Source of the DNA: JAKACA01 sp050008715
Lineage (GTDB): Bacteria > Actinomycetota > Acidimicrobiia > Acidimicrobiales > Bog-793
Assembly (NCBI GenBank): GCA_050008715.1
Contig: JBEKMC010000011.1
Coordinates: 1 to 51,022 of the forward strand
Direction: 5' to 3'
Length of the DNA stretch: 51,022 nucleotides
A program made the position numbers and the translations under genes. Under the pieces are notes generated by a model, which searched no databases, was not told where the DNA came from, and worked only from the letters and a program-made list of their open reading frames with translations. This document shows, piece after piece, positions 32,448 through 39,997 of the stretch; position 1 is the stretch's first letter; each line of letters starts with the position of its first letter.

Positions 32448-34268
32448 ATGCTCCCTGACTACGCCGACTACGAGCAGGCCATCGGGCTCGACTGGTACGC
32501 CGCAGACCCGAACCTACGCCTCCTGTTGGATCGCCTTCTCCCCGACACGGACGACCGGCGGTACGCCGAAGGCGTCGTCAGCGGCTACGGCGAGCTCGTC
32601 GGCCGGACCGTGGCTGCCAACGCCGAGGCCACCGACAAGCACGGTCCCGTGCTCGTGCGTTACGACCGGTGGGGCAACGACGTGGGGCTCGTCGAGCACA
32701 GCGCGAGTTGGGTGGCGAACAAGGCGGAACTGACCAGGGCGGGTTTTGCCGGGGGCCTGCAGGCACATGCCGGGCGCCCCGTGCCGGCTGTGGTCACGGC
32801 CGCCATCTCCTATCTCGTCTCGCAGGCCGAGACGGCCGCGTACTGCGCCCTCGGCATGACGAGCGGCGCCGCCGACATCGTCGAGCGGTACGCGCCGCTC
32901 TCGGTGCGCGACGACATCCTCGGGCGCCTCACGTCCCTCGACCCGGATGAGTCCTGGGAGGGCGGCATGTTCCTCACCGAACGGCAGGGCGGAAGCGACG
33001 TCGGCGCCAACACCACCCGCGCCGTGCAGGACGGTGACGAGTGGAGGTTGTTCGGCGACAAGCACTTCTGCTCGAACGTCGACGCCGACGTCTTCATCGT
33101 GCTCGCCCGCCCTGATGGTGCGCCGGCCGGGAGCAGGGGCCTCGCCACCTTCATCATGCCCCGGTGCCTGCCCGACGGTGGCCAGAACGGCTTCTCCGTC
33201 AAGCGGCTGAAGCCGAAGCTCGGAACCGTGGGTGTGCCCACCGGCGAGGTCGCCCTCGAGGGGTCGCTCGCCTGGCTCGCCGGCCCGCAGCCCAAGGCGG
33301 CCGGCGTCGCCAACGGCCATGGCCCGGACGCCGCTCGTGACGGCAGGGGCCTGAACCGCATGATGGAGATGGTGAACGGGAGCCGTTTCGGGGTGGCGCT
33401 CATGAGCCTCGGGATCCACCGTCGCGCCTTCCTCGAGGCAGCCATCTACGCGGGCAACCGCCGGCAATGGGGCAACCGGATCGATTCGTATCCGCTCGTC
33501 CGGGAGACGCTCGTGGACCTCCTCACGGACCTCGAGGCCGGGATGACGCTGAGCTTCGAGTGTGCCGCCGCCAACCGCACGGCGGCGACGCCGGAGGAAG
33601 GGGCGCTGCTGCGACGCATCGCCATACCGCTCGCCAAACTACGTGCGTGCCGGGTCGGTCTCGAGTCGACGATGCACGCCCTCGAGGTGTTCGGCGGCAA
33701 CGGCTACATGGAGGACTGGCCGCTCGCCCGCCAGCTGCGGGACGCGCAGTGCCACACGATCTGGGAAGGCACGGAGAACATCTGCTGCATCGACGTCCGG
33801 CGGGCGATGCGCTCGGAGAACGCCGACGAGGCAGTGCTGCGAAGGATCTCCCGCGCCGTCGACGTCGGCGCGTCGGCCGTAGGAGCCCGAGGCGTGCTCG
33901 ACGAGCCGTTGTCGGCCGTCCGTGCGGCTGCCGAGGAGCTGGCGGAGGCCGCCGCCTACCTGCGCACCGCTTCGGACGACCTGGCCTTGTTGCAGCTGCG
34001 GCGGTTCTCCTACCTCATGGCGGACACGCTGGAAGGAGCGCTCCTGTGCGAAGAGGCCGCCTGGACGCTCGAGCGTGACGGCGATGCCCGCAAGGCCGTC
34101 GTCGCCCGGCGATTCGCCGGGCGACGGCTGACGAACCAGCCGCTTCGCGGCATCACGAGCCCGGATCGGACCGTCATCGACCTCTTCGAGCCCATCGTCC
34201 GCTACGGGCGGATCGACCCGGCTGAGGCGCTGGCTGTCGCCGGCCGCCCGGTGACGACGTCAGCCTGA
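32448..34268 (+). CDS. AidB-like acyl-CoA dehydrogenase family protein
   Basis: A 606-residue flavoprotein, longer than a standard acyl-CoA dehydrogenase. The N-terminal segment (YEQAIGLDWYAADPNLRLLL) and the C-terminal four-helix extension after residue 450 are the features of the AidB subgroup. FAD motifs are GMFLTERQGGSDVGANTT and VFGGNGYMEDWPLARQLRDA, followed by HTIWEGTENICCIDVRRAM with the active-site Glu. E. coli AidB belongs to the adaptive response to alkylation, but related proteins in actinobacteria are probable lipid enzymes. TAGGAGG precedes the ATG. A DNA-binding role cannot be read from the sequence. Confidence 0.9.
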   Translation: MLPDYADYEQAIGLDWYAADPNLRLLLDRLLPDTDDRRYAEGVVSGYGELVGRTVAANAEATDKHGPVLVRYDRWGNDVGLVEHSASWVANKAELTRAGFAGGLQAHAGRPVPAVVTAAISYLVSQAETAAYCALGMTSGAADIVERYAPLSVRDDILGRLTSLDPDESWEGGMFLTERQGGSDVGANTTRAVQDGDEWRLFGDKHFCSNVDADVFIVLARPDGAPAGSRGLATFIMPRCLPDGGQNGFSVKRLKPKLGTVGVPTGEVALEGSLAWLAGPQPKAAGVANGHGPDAARDGRGLNRMMEMVNGSRFGVALMSLGIHRRAFLEAAIYAGNRRQWGNRIDSYPLVRETLVDLLTDLEAGMTLSFECAAANRTAATPEEGALLRRIAIPLAKLRACRVGLESTMHALEVFGGNGYMEDWPLARQLRDAQCHTIWEGTENICCIDVRRAMRSENADEAVLRRISRAVDVGASAVGARGVLDEPLSAVRAAAEELAEAAAYLRTASDDLALLQLRRFSYLMADTLEGALLCEEAAWTLERDGDARKAVVARRFAGRRLTNQPLRGITSPDRTVIDLFEPIVRYGRIDPAEALAVAGRPVTTSA

Positions 34269-34483
34269 CGAGGGCGCCGGCGCTCGACCCGAACTTCGTG
34301 CACGGTCACGGCCGTGAGGACGATCTGCTCCGCTGGTTTTCCGTGGCGGGCAGGAGCCGGGCCTGACGAGGTCGTGACCGCCGCCGCCGTCGAGGCGGCG
34401 ACGAGCAGGAGAGCGACCACGAGAAGGGGCTTCGTGGATGGGCGGTCGGGTCGTCCGCAGGGCTGCTGCGCTCGATCTCTCAT
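34202..34483 (-). CDS. Small secreted or membrane-anchored protein
   Basis: A 93-residue product with a clear N-terminal hydrophobic stretch (KPLLVVALLLVAASTAAAV) after a basic region, so it is probably secreted or anchored. No family is recognised. ATG at 34483 is preceded by GGAGG with 5 bases spacing, which is among the best ribosome binding sites in the window and the main argument that the gene is real. Its 3' end overlaps the end of the AidB-like gene by 67 bases on the opposite strand, which is unusual. The C-terminal part is therefore doubtful. Confidence 0.45.
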   Translation of the reverse strand: MRDRAQQPCGRPDRPSTKPLLVVALLLVAASTAAAVTTSSGPAPARHGKPAEQIVLTAVTVHEVRVERRRPRQADVVTGRPATASASAGSIRP

Positions 34484-34599
34484 CGTCACCTCCGGGGCGT
34501 CTCGAACCGATGCTCACCACCGGCCCTCACCCACATGAGACGCCCGAGAGCGACGCTTGGTTGCACGAAATCTGTCCGAGCCGCCAGGGGCTCGGACGG

Positions 34600-34980
34600 T
34601 CAGCTGCCCCGGGGAACGTAGCCCCCGCGCCCGAGCGAGGCGCTCTCGAGGAAGTCGATGGACTCGTCCACGCTGCCCCGGACCTCTGTCACCCAGGGCA
34701 AACGCTGCCGCATCAGGCGTTCAACGCCGCCCTGCAGGGTGAGGCCCGAGATCGCACAAGATCCACATGCCCCTTGCAGCTGCACCTCGACGATGCCGGC
34801 GTCGTAATCCACGTCCACGACGACGAGGTCCCCGCCGTCGGCCTGGACGGCGGGCCGCATGAGATCCATCAGCTGATCGAGGGCTGCTTGGCGCGTGGCC
34901 CGCTCGGCGGCGTCGACGAGTACGACGGGCGCTGCGACCTCCGTCGCTCCTGCCGTCTGTGTGGTCTCGACCTCTGACAC
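34600..34980 (-). CDS. NifU C-terminal-domain (Nfu) Fe-S scaffold protein
   Basis: A 126-residue Nfu-type protein. The C-x-x-C cluster site is in LQGACGSCAISGLTLQGGVE at about residues 78-97, preceded by the helix ALDQLMDLMRPAVQADGGDL, the standard Nfu fold. It carries a [4Fe-4S] cluster to target proteins. Start is GTG at 34980 with GAGGAG about 7 bases before it; the frame upstream is not conserved in character. The first 25 residues are a disordered Thr/Ala/Val tail. It is divergent from the nucleotidyltransferase gene. Confidence 0.9.
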   Translation of the reverse strand: MSEVETTQTAGATEVAAPVVLVDAAERATRQAALDQLMDLMRPAVQADGGDLVVVDVDYDAGIVEVQLQGACGSCAISGLTLQGGVERLMRQRLPWVTEVRGSVDESIDFLESASLGRGGYVPRGS

Positions 34981-35103
34981 GTCACGCTCCTCAGCCCGGC
35001 GAACACGGTGCGCACATCGACCTTCGCCGGGTCTCGATGCCCCGGACGACACGCGGTCCAGGGATGTCCACCATGAATGATACGAACGCCGCGGGCGGCA
35101 CCG

Positions 35104-35109
35104 TACAGT
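35104..35109 (+). promoter_or_regulatory. Putative -10 box (TACAGT) of the nucleotidyltransferase
   Basis: TACAGT is followed by exactly 7 bases and the GTG at 35117. A leaderless mRNA is expected. Confidence 0.5.
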
Positions 35110-35116
35110 TCTCCCC

Positions 35117-35959
35117 GTGCAACTCGTCGTCATGGCAGCAGGTCACGGTCGCCGTTTCGGTGGGCTGAAGCAGCTCGCACCGGTCGGACCCAATGGTGAG
35201 GCCCTGATGGACTACACCGCTCGGGACGCTGTGGCAGCAGGTTTCGACCACGCAGTCCTCATCGTCCGTGAGGAGGTCCGTGAGGAGCTCATGGACCACA
35301 TCGCCCGCTACTGGCCACCCGAGCTCAAGGTCAGCGCCGTCGTCCAAGGGCCGATCGCCGGCACGGCCCAAGCCGTCGCCTCGGCAGAATCCCTCGTCGA
35401 CGGATCGTTCGGCGTCGTCAACGCCGACGATCTCTACGGCCCGGCCGGCATGCGCATGCTCGCGACGGAGACCGAGAGCCTCGGGCCGGACGAGCACGCC
35501 ATCATCGGCTACCGGCTCGACCAGACCGTCCTCACGGACGCCCCCGTCACCCGGGGTGTCTGCGTGTCGACACCCGACGGATACCTCGACGTGGTCGTCG
35601 AGCAGACCGTGCAGCGCAGGCCCGGCGGCGGCTTCACCGGTCGGCCGATCCTCGCCCCGGAGACCGACCCCGCCACCACGTTGACGGGCGAGGAGGTCGT
35701 GTCGATGAACCTGTGGGGTTTCTCGGAGGGGATCTTCGACGACCTCAGCCGGGCGCTCGCCCGCTTCGATCCCGAGACTGCTCCCCATGCCGAAGGCAAG
35801 CCAGCCGAGCTGTTGCTCCCGTCAGTCGTCGCCGACCTCGTCTCGAAGGACCTCGCCCGCGTGCGGGTTGTCCAGACCGAAGGTCGCTGCATCGGCCTGA
35901 CCCACCCCGACGACGTGCCACTCGTGCAGGGGATCGTGGCGGCGGAACGGCGCGGCTAG
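35117..35959 (+). CDS. NTP-transferase (sugar-nucleotidyltransferase-like)
   Basis: A 280-residue GT-A-fold nucleotidyltransferase. The N-terminal signature is VVMAAGHGRRFGGLKQLAPV, with the phosphate-binding G-x-G-x-R-F/M and the catalytic Lys, followed by VNADDLYG with the metal-binding Asp. The protein probably adds a nucleotide to a sugar phosphate or another phosphate; the lack of a hexapeptide-repeat tail excludes GlmU-type fusions. The product of its neighbours gives no clue. GTG at 35117 is supported by the TACAGT box. It ends in an 11-bp direct repeat shared with the opposite gene. Confidence 0.85.
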   Translation: MQLVVMAAGHGRRFGGLKQLAPVGPNGEALMDYTARDAVAAGFDHAVLIVREEVREELMDHIARYWPPELKVSAVVQGPIAGTAQAVASAESLVDGSFGVVNADDLYGPAGMRMLATETESLGPDEHAIIGYRLDQTVLTDAPVTRGVCVSTPDGYLDVVVEQTVQRRPGGGFTGRPILAPETDPATTLTGEEVVSMNLWGFSEGIFDDLSRALARFDPETAPHAEGKPAELLLPSVVADLVSKDLARVRVVQTEGRCIGLTHPDDVPLVQGIVAAERRG

Positions 35960-35973
35960 CCCCCGGCTAGCCC
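35953..35973. repeat. Direct repeat CGGCTAGCCC x2 (period 11) at convergent stops
   Basis: The copies at 35953-35962 and 35964-35973 contain the stop TAG of the plus-strand gene (35957-35959) and the stop CTA/TAG of the minus-strand gene (35967-35969). The period is the same as at 23922-23964. Confidence 0.8.
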
Positions 35974-37088
35974 TCGAGCAGCGCCGCCAGCCGTTCGGCT
36001 GCACCGGCAAAACCTTCCACCATCTCGTAGACCACCTGGCGCGCCGGCTTCACGACGTTCATGCGGGAAACGATCTGGCCGACCGGGATGCCCTGCAGCT
36101 CGGCCACGTCGGAGCGGGCGATGCGGCGTTGGGCATCGGCGGTGAGCATGTACTGCAGCGGCATCGGCAGCGTGCCAGGCGATTCAGGTGCCTCCCAAGC
36201 CTCCGTCCACGCCGTCCGCAGCTGACGGGCGGGCTTGCCCGTGAGGGCGCGGGACCGAGCCGTGTCGCGCGAGCCGGACGTAAGCAGCTTCGAGATCAGC
36301 TTCGGCGACATGTCGCTCTCTGCCGTCGTGAGCCAGATCGACCCGCACCACACGCCCTCGGCGCCGAGGGCGAGGGCGGCAGCGACCTGCCGGCCGTCCC
36401 CGATCCCGCCGGCGGCGAGCACCGGAACCGGCGCCACTGCGTCCACGACATCGGGCACGAGCACCATGGATGTGATCTCGCCGGTGTGGCCACCTGCCTC
36501 GTAGCCGGAGGCGACGATGATGTCGACGCCATTGCGCACCTGACTCTCGGCCTGCGAGACGGAGCCGACGAGCGCCGCCACCACGACGCCGTGGTCGTGC
36601 GCAAGCTGCACCACATCCGGCGGTGGCGGACCGAGGGCGTTGGCCAGCAGCTTGATCGGGTGCTCGAGAGCGATGTCGACGAGTGGCCGGGCACCCTCGT
36701 GCGTCCAGCCGAGCAATCGGTGGACGTCCTCGCCATCGGGTAGTGGCGCCACCCCGTACCGGTCGAGCACCTCCTCGACGTACTTACGATGCCCCTCCGG
36801 GATGAGCTCGTCGAGTATCGAAGCGAGCTCGGCGTTGGAGGCGTCGGCCGGAAGGTCGCCCGCGCCCGCGTAGGACGCCGGCATGACCACGTCCACGCCG
36901 TAGGGTTTCTCCCCCACGTGCGAGTCGATCCAGTCGAGCTCGATCGCGAGCTGTTCGGGCGTGAAGGCGAGCGCACCCAGCACACCGAAACCCCCCGCAT
37001 TCGTGACCGCCGCGACCACGTCCCGGCAATGGCTGAATGCGAAGATGGGGAACTCGATGCCGAGCGAATCCGAGAGCTGCGTCTTCAT
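35967..37088 (-). CDS. Nitronate monooxygenase-like / FMN-dependent TIM-barrel protein
   Basis: A 373-residue FMN protein of the NMO/2-nitropropane dioxygenase superfamily, which includes FabK-like enoyl-ACP reductases. Motifs are EFPIFAFSHCRDVVAAVTNA, NAGGFGVLGALAF, IIVASGYEAGGHTGEI (FMN phosphate), VPVLAAGGIGDGRQVAAALA and LGAEGVWCGS. The start ATG at 37088 has GGAGG 5 bases upstream and overlaps the stop of the acyl-CoA ligase gene (ATGA). In mycobacteria and relatives such proteins often accompany acyl-CoA genes. The substrate is unknown. Confidence 0.88.
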   Translation of the reverse strand: MKTQLSDSLGIEFPIFAFSHCRDVVAAVTNAGGFGVLGALAFTPEQLAIELDWIDSHVGEKPYGVDVVMPASYAGAGDLPADASNAELASILDELIPEGHRKYVEEVLDRYGVAPLPDGEDVHRLLGWTHEGARPLVDIALEHPIKLLANALGPPPPDVVQLAHDHGVVVAALVGSVSQAESQVRNGVDIIVASGYEAGGHTGEITSMVLVPDVVDAVAPVPVLAAGGIGDGRQVAAALALGAEGVWCGSIWLTTAESDMSPKLISKLLTSGSRDTARSRALTGKPARQLRTAWTEAWEAPESPGTLPMPLQYMLTADAQRRIARSDVAELQGIPVGQIVSRMNVVKPARQVVYEMVEGFAGAAERLAALLEG

Positions 37089-38809
37089 GGGACCTCCGTA
37101 GCTTGGACCGGGTCGATGCCGGCGTCTCTGGCGATCTCCTCGCGGAGCGCGACGTGGAGTGCCCATCGGTAGTCGGGCTTCCCCGCCGGTGAGCGGACGA
37201 GCTCGTCGACGAGATGCACCTGGCGGGGAATCTTGTAGCCGGCGATGCGGGCGCGGCAGTGCTCCTGGATCGACTCGAGGGCAGGGCGGCAACCCTGGCG
37301 AGCTTGTACCACCGCCGCCACTCGCTGGCCCCAGCGCGCATCGGGCACGCCGACGACGGTGACGTCGTAGACGTCCGGGTGGGACTTGACGGCCGCCTCG
37401 ACCTCTTCGGGGAAGACCTTCTCGCCGCCGGTGTTGATCGACACCGAGCCGCGACCGAGCAGGCTGATACCGCCGTCCGGCTCCAGCAGAGCCAAGTCGC
37501 CCGTCATGACATAGCGGACGCCGTCGACGTCGATGAAGACCTCAGCGGTCTTGGCGGGATCCTTGTGATAGCCGAGAGGGATGTTGCCCGAGCGGGCGAG
37601 GCGGCCGATCTCGCCGGTGCCGGGCGCCATCGGCTTCAAGTCGCCGCCGAGGACGACGGAGTCACGCACGGCCGTGACGGTGGGGCCGCCGCGCATGGCG
37701 GTCTCGCCCGGCCTCAGGATGGCGATGCCGTTGGCGCCGCTCTCGGACGAGCCGATCGCGTCGGTCATCACGAGGTTGGGGAAGTGGCGGAAGAATGCCT
37801 CTTTCACGTCGGGTGAGAACACAGCAGCCGTCGACGACAAGCCGAACAGCGACGAGGTGTCGTACGGGTCGCCGGCGACCGCTCGTGCCTCGTACTCCTC
37901 GATGAGCGGGCGGGCCATCGCATCGCCGGTCATCATGAGGAGGTTGACGCCGAGCTCGCCGACGAGGCGCCAGACTTCGGCCGGATCGAAATGCTCCACG
38001 AGCACGACCCGGTTCCCCTTGAAGCTCTGGCCCATGACCCCCCATTGCGTGGCCCCGTGCATGAGGGGGGCTATGGGCAGGAACGTGATGGCGAAGTTGT
38101 CGGCGACAGCTTTGCGGGCGAGGTCAGCCGGGTGCTCGATGCGGATGTTCGTCAGCGGGTCGATACCGCCGCCGAGTGCGAAGAGCACGTCCTCGTGGCG
38201 CCACACGACGCCCTTGGGCAGGCCGGTCGTGCCGCCGGTGAACAGGATGTAACGATCGTCGGCCGAGCGCGGGCCGAAGTCCCGATCGGCGGAGCAGCCG
38301 TCGAGGGCCGCCTCGAAGCCACAGACGCGCAGCTCGCCGAGGCCAGCCGAGTCCCCGGGGCCGGCGTTCCCGGGGCCGGCGTTCCCGGGGCCGGAATCCT
38401 CGACGACGAGCACGTGGCGCAGCAGCGGGAGCGAGTCCCTGCAGGCGGCGACGAGCGGAAGGAACCGCCGCTCCACGACCATGACGGCGACGTCGGAGCT
38501 GGCGAACAAGTAGCGCAGCTCGTCCTCGACATAGCGGTAGTTGATGTTGATCCAGACCGCCCGCAGCTTGAACACCGCCCAGAGCGTCTCGACCCACTCG
38601 ACGCGGTTGTATGCGTAGATCCCGACGTGGTCGCCGGGCCCGACGCCCTCCGAAACGAGATGATGAGCGAGTTGGTTCGCCCGCGCCTCCATCTCGGCAT
38701 ACGTGCGGCGCACACCGTTGGCGACGAGGTACTCCCGCTCCGAGAAGACGTCGACGGCGTACTCGAAGAGATCGGCCAGGTTGAACTCCACCGGCGGTAA
38801 GTAGAACAT
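37085..38809 (-). CDS. Acyl-CoA synthetase (AMP-forming, FadD type)
   Basis: A 574-residue ANL-superfamily ligase that activates a carboxylic acid to its CoA ester. The P-loop motif is YILFTGGTTGLPKGVVWRHE. Motif GSSESGANG is the A5-like site. DGVRYVMTGDLALLEPDGGI has the conserved Asp and RGSVSINTGGEKVFPEEVE the hinge, and the catalytic Lys is near the C terminus in YKIPRQVHLV. ATG at 38809 starts the conserved N terminus. A tandem repeat codes GPGNAGPGNAGPG in an outer loop. The gene is divergent from the 38882 gene, 72 bases away, and coupled to the flavoprotein gene. Confidence 0.93.
   Translation of the reverse strand: MFYLPPVEFNLADLFEYAVDVFSEREYLVANGVRRTYAEMEARANQLAHHLVSEGVGPGDHVGIYAYNRVEWVETLWAVFKLRAVWININYRYVEDELRYLFASSDVAVMVVERRFLPLVAACRDSLPLLRHVLVVEDSGPGNAGPGNAGPGDSAGLGELRVCGFEAALDGCSADRDFGPRSADDRYILFTGGTTGLPKGVVWRHEDVLFALGGGIDPLTNIRIEHPADLARKAVADNFAITFLPIAPLMHGATQWGVMGQSFKGNRVVLVEHFDPAEVWRLVGELGVNLLMMTGDAMARPLIEEYEARAVAGDPYDTSSLFGLSSTAAVFSPDVKEAFFRHFPNLVMTDAIGSSESGANGIAILRPGETAMRGGPTVTAVRDSVVLGGDLKPMAPGTGEIGRLARSGNIPLGYHKDPAKTAEVFIDVDGVRYVMTGDLALLEPDGGISLLGRGSVSINTGGEKVFPEEVEAAVKSHPDVYDVTVVGVPDARWGQRVAAVVQARQGCRPALESIQEHCRARIAGYKIPRQVHLVDELVRSPAGKPDYRWALHVALREEIARDAGIDPVQATEVP
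38354..38394. repeat. 15-bp in-frame repeat (2.7 copies) in the acyl-CoA ligase
   Basis: cccggggccggcgtt is repeated exactly at 38354 and 38369 and partly at 38384. It codes for GPGNA-type repeats in a surface loop of the ligase. Confidence 0.85.
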
Positions 38810-38881
38810 GTTCTCGTTTTGCCAGCAAGCATGAGCCCGGCGTCTGAGAGGATGTCCGCAGCCGCAGGGGGAGGTTTCGAC

Positions 38882-39997
38882 GTGCCGGTTCCGCTCGACG
38901 AGTACCCGGTCCACCAGGTGCCGCTGTCGATGGCGTATGTAGCGACGAGCGATCGCAACGCCTACGACCGCTGCTACGTGAACGCCCACGATCACACGGG
39001 CGAGCTGTTCTGTGTGACCGGGCTCGGCGTCTACCCGAATCTCGGGGTCAGCGACGCCTTCGTCACGGTCATGCGCTCAGGCCGCCAGTCGACGTTGCAG
39101 CTCTCCGGCGTGCTCGGCGAGGACCGCCTCGACCAGCAAGTCGGGCCGTACCGCATCGAGGTCGTCGAGCCGCTCCGCCGGCTACGGCTGCTCTGCGAGC
39201 CGGGCGCCCTCGGGATCGGGCTCGACCTCGTCTGGACCGGATCGTTCCCAGCGGTCGACGAGCCGCTCCACACGATGCGGGCCGGCGGCCGCGTCATCGT
39301 CGAGGGAGCTCGTTTCGCCCAAGTGGGTACGTGCGAGGGGATCGTGCACCTCGACGGCGAGGACTACCGCCTCGGCCCCGGATCGTCGACCGGGACTCGC
39401 GACCGCTCCTGGGGAATCCGCCCCGTCGGCGAGGGCGAGCCGGCCGGGCGAGCTGCGGCTGAACCGATGGAGGGTTTCGGGTTCTGGTGGACATACGTGC
39501 CGCTCCGATTCGAGGACTTCGCGATCGTGGTGATCGCGCAGGAGGACGGGGACGGGACTCGAACCGCCGCCGAGGCGGTGCGGGTCTGGCCGACAGATTC
39601 GGGTCGACCGCCGGAGCAGCTCGGATGGGCGGAGATCGACGTGCGCTACCGGTCCGGGACGCGCCTTCCGAGCGGGGCCCGCATCACGATGAGGCGGCGG
39701 GCCACTCCGACCGTCGTCGACATCGACACGCTCGGCTACGTCCTTCTCAACGCCGGCCCCGGGTACAACGGCGACCCTTCGTGGTCGCACGGGCGATGGC
39801 TCGGACCGGGCTCGGCCGAGCGGGTGGACGCCGACTTGAGCGATCCGGCGCTCGAGGGACAAACGGCTTTCGGTGTCATCGACCACGTGGCCCGTGCCAC
39901 CTGCGACGGCCAGGTCGGCTACGGGCTGTTCGAGCACGCCTCCTTCGGGCGGCACGAGCCCTCCGGTTTCGCCGGCTGGGACTCGGTGGCGACATGA
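38882..39997 (+). CDS. Uncharacterised protein with lipocalin/CrtC-like beta structure
   Basis: I cannot name the family. The 371-residue protein alternates strands and short turns throughout. Pieces such as SSTGTRDRSWGIRP, FGFWWTYVPLRFEDFAIVVI and HGRWLGPGSAERVDADLSDP are reminiscent of the double lipocalin fold of CrtC/AttH proteins. Related genes of unknown function occur in mycobacteria near lipid genes. Longer starts at 38819 (TTG), 38831 and 38852 exist, but GTG at 38882 has GGGGGAGG 7 bases upstream and leaves a normal divergent promoter gap, so I chose it. Its stop overlaps the next ATG (ATGA). Confidence 0.75.
   Translation: MPVPLDEYPVHQVPLSMAYVATSDRNAYDRCYVNAHDHTGELFCVTGLGVYPNLGVSDAFVTVMRSGRQSTLQLSGVLGEDRLDQQVGPYRIEVVEPLRRLRLLCEPGALGIGLDLVWTGSFPAVDEPLHTMRAGGRVIVEGARFAQVGTCEGIVHLDGEDYRLGPGSSTGTRDRSWGIRPVGEGEPAGRAAAEPMEGFGFWWTYVPLRFEDFAIVVIAQEDGDGTRTAAEAVRVWPTDSGRPPEQLGWAEIDVRYRSGTRLPSGARITMRRRATPTVVDIDTLGYVLLNAGPGYNGDPSWSHGRWLGPGSAERVDADLSDPALEGQTAFGVIDHVARATCDGQVGYGLFEHASFGRHEPSGFAGWDSVAT

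Noticed and set aside
32448..34268. True DNA-alkylation repair protein AidB
   Set aside because: Only the family architecture is shared; no other alkylation-response gene is nearby, so I kept the call at family level.
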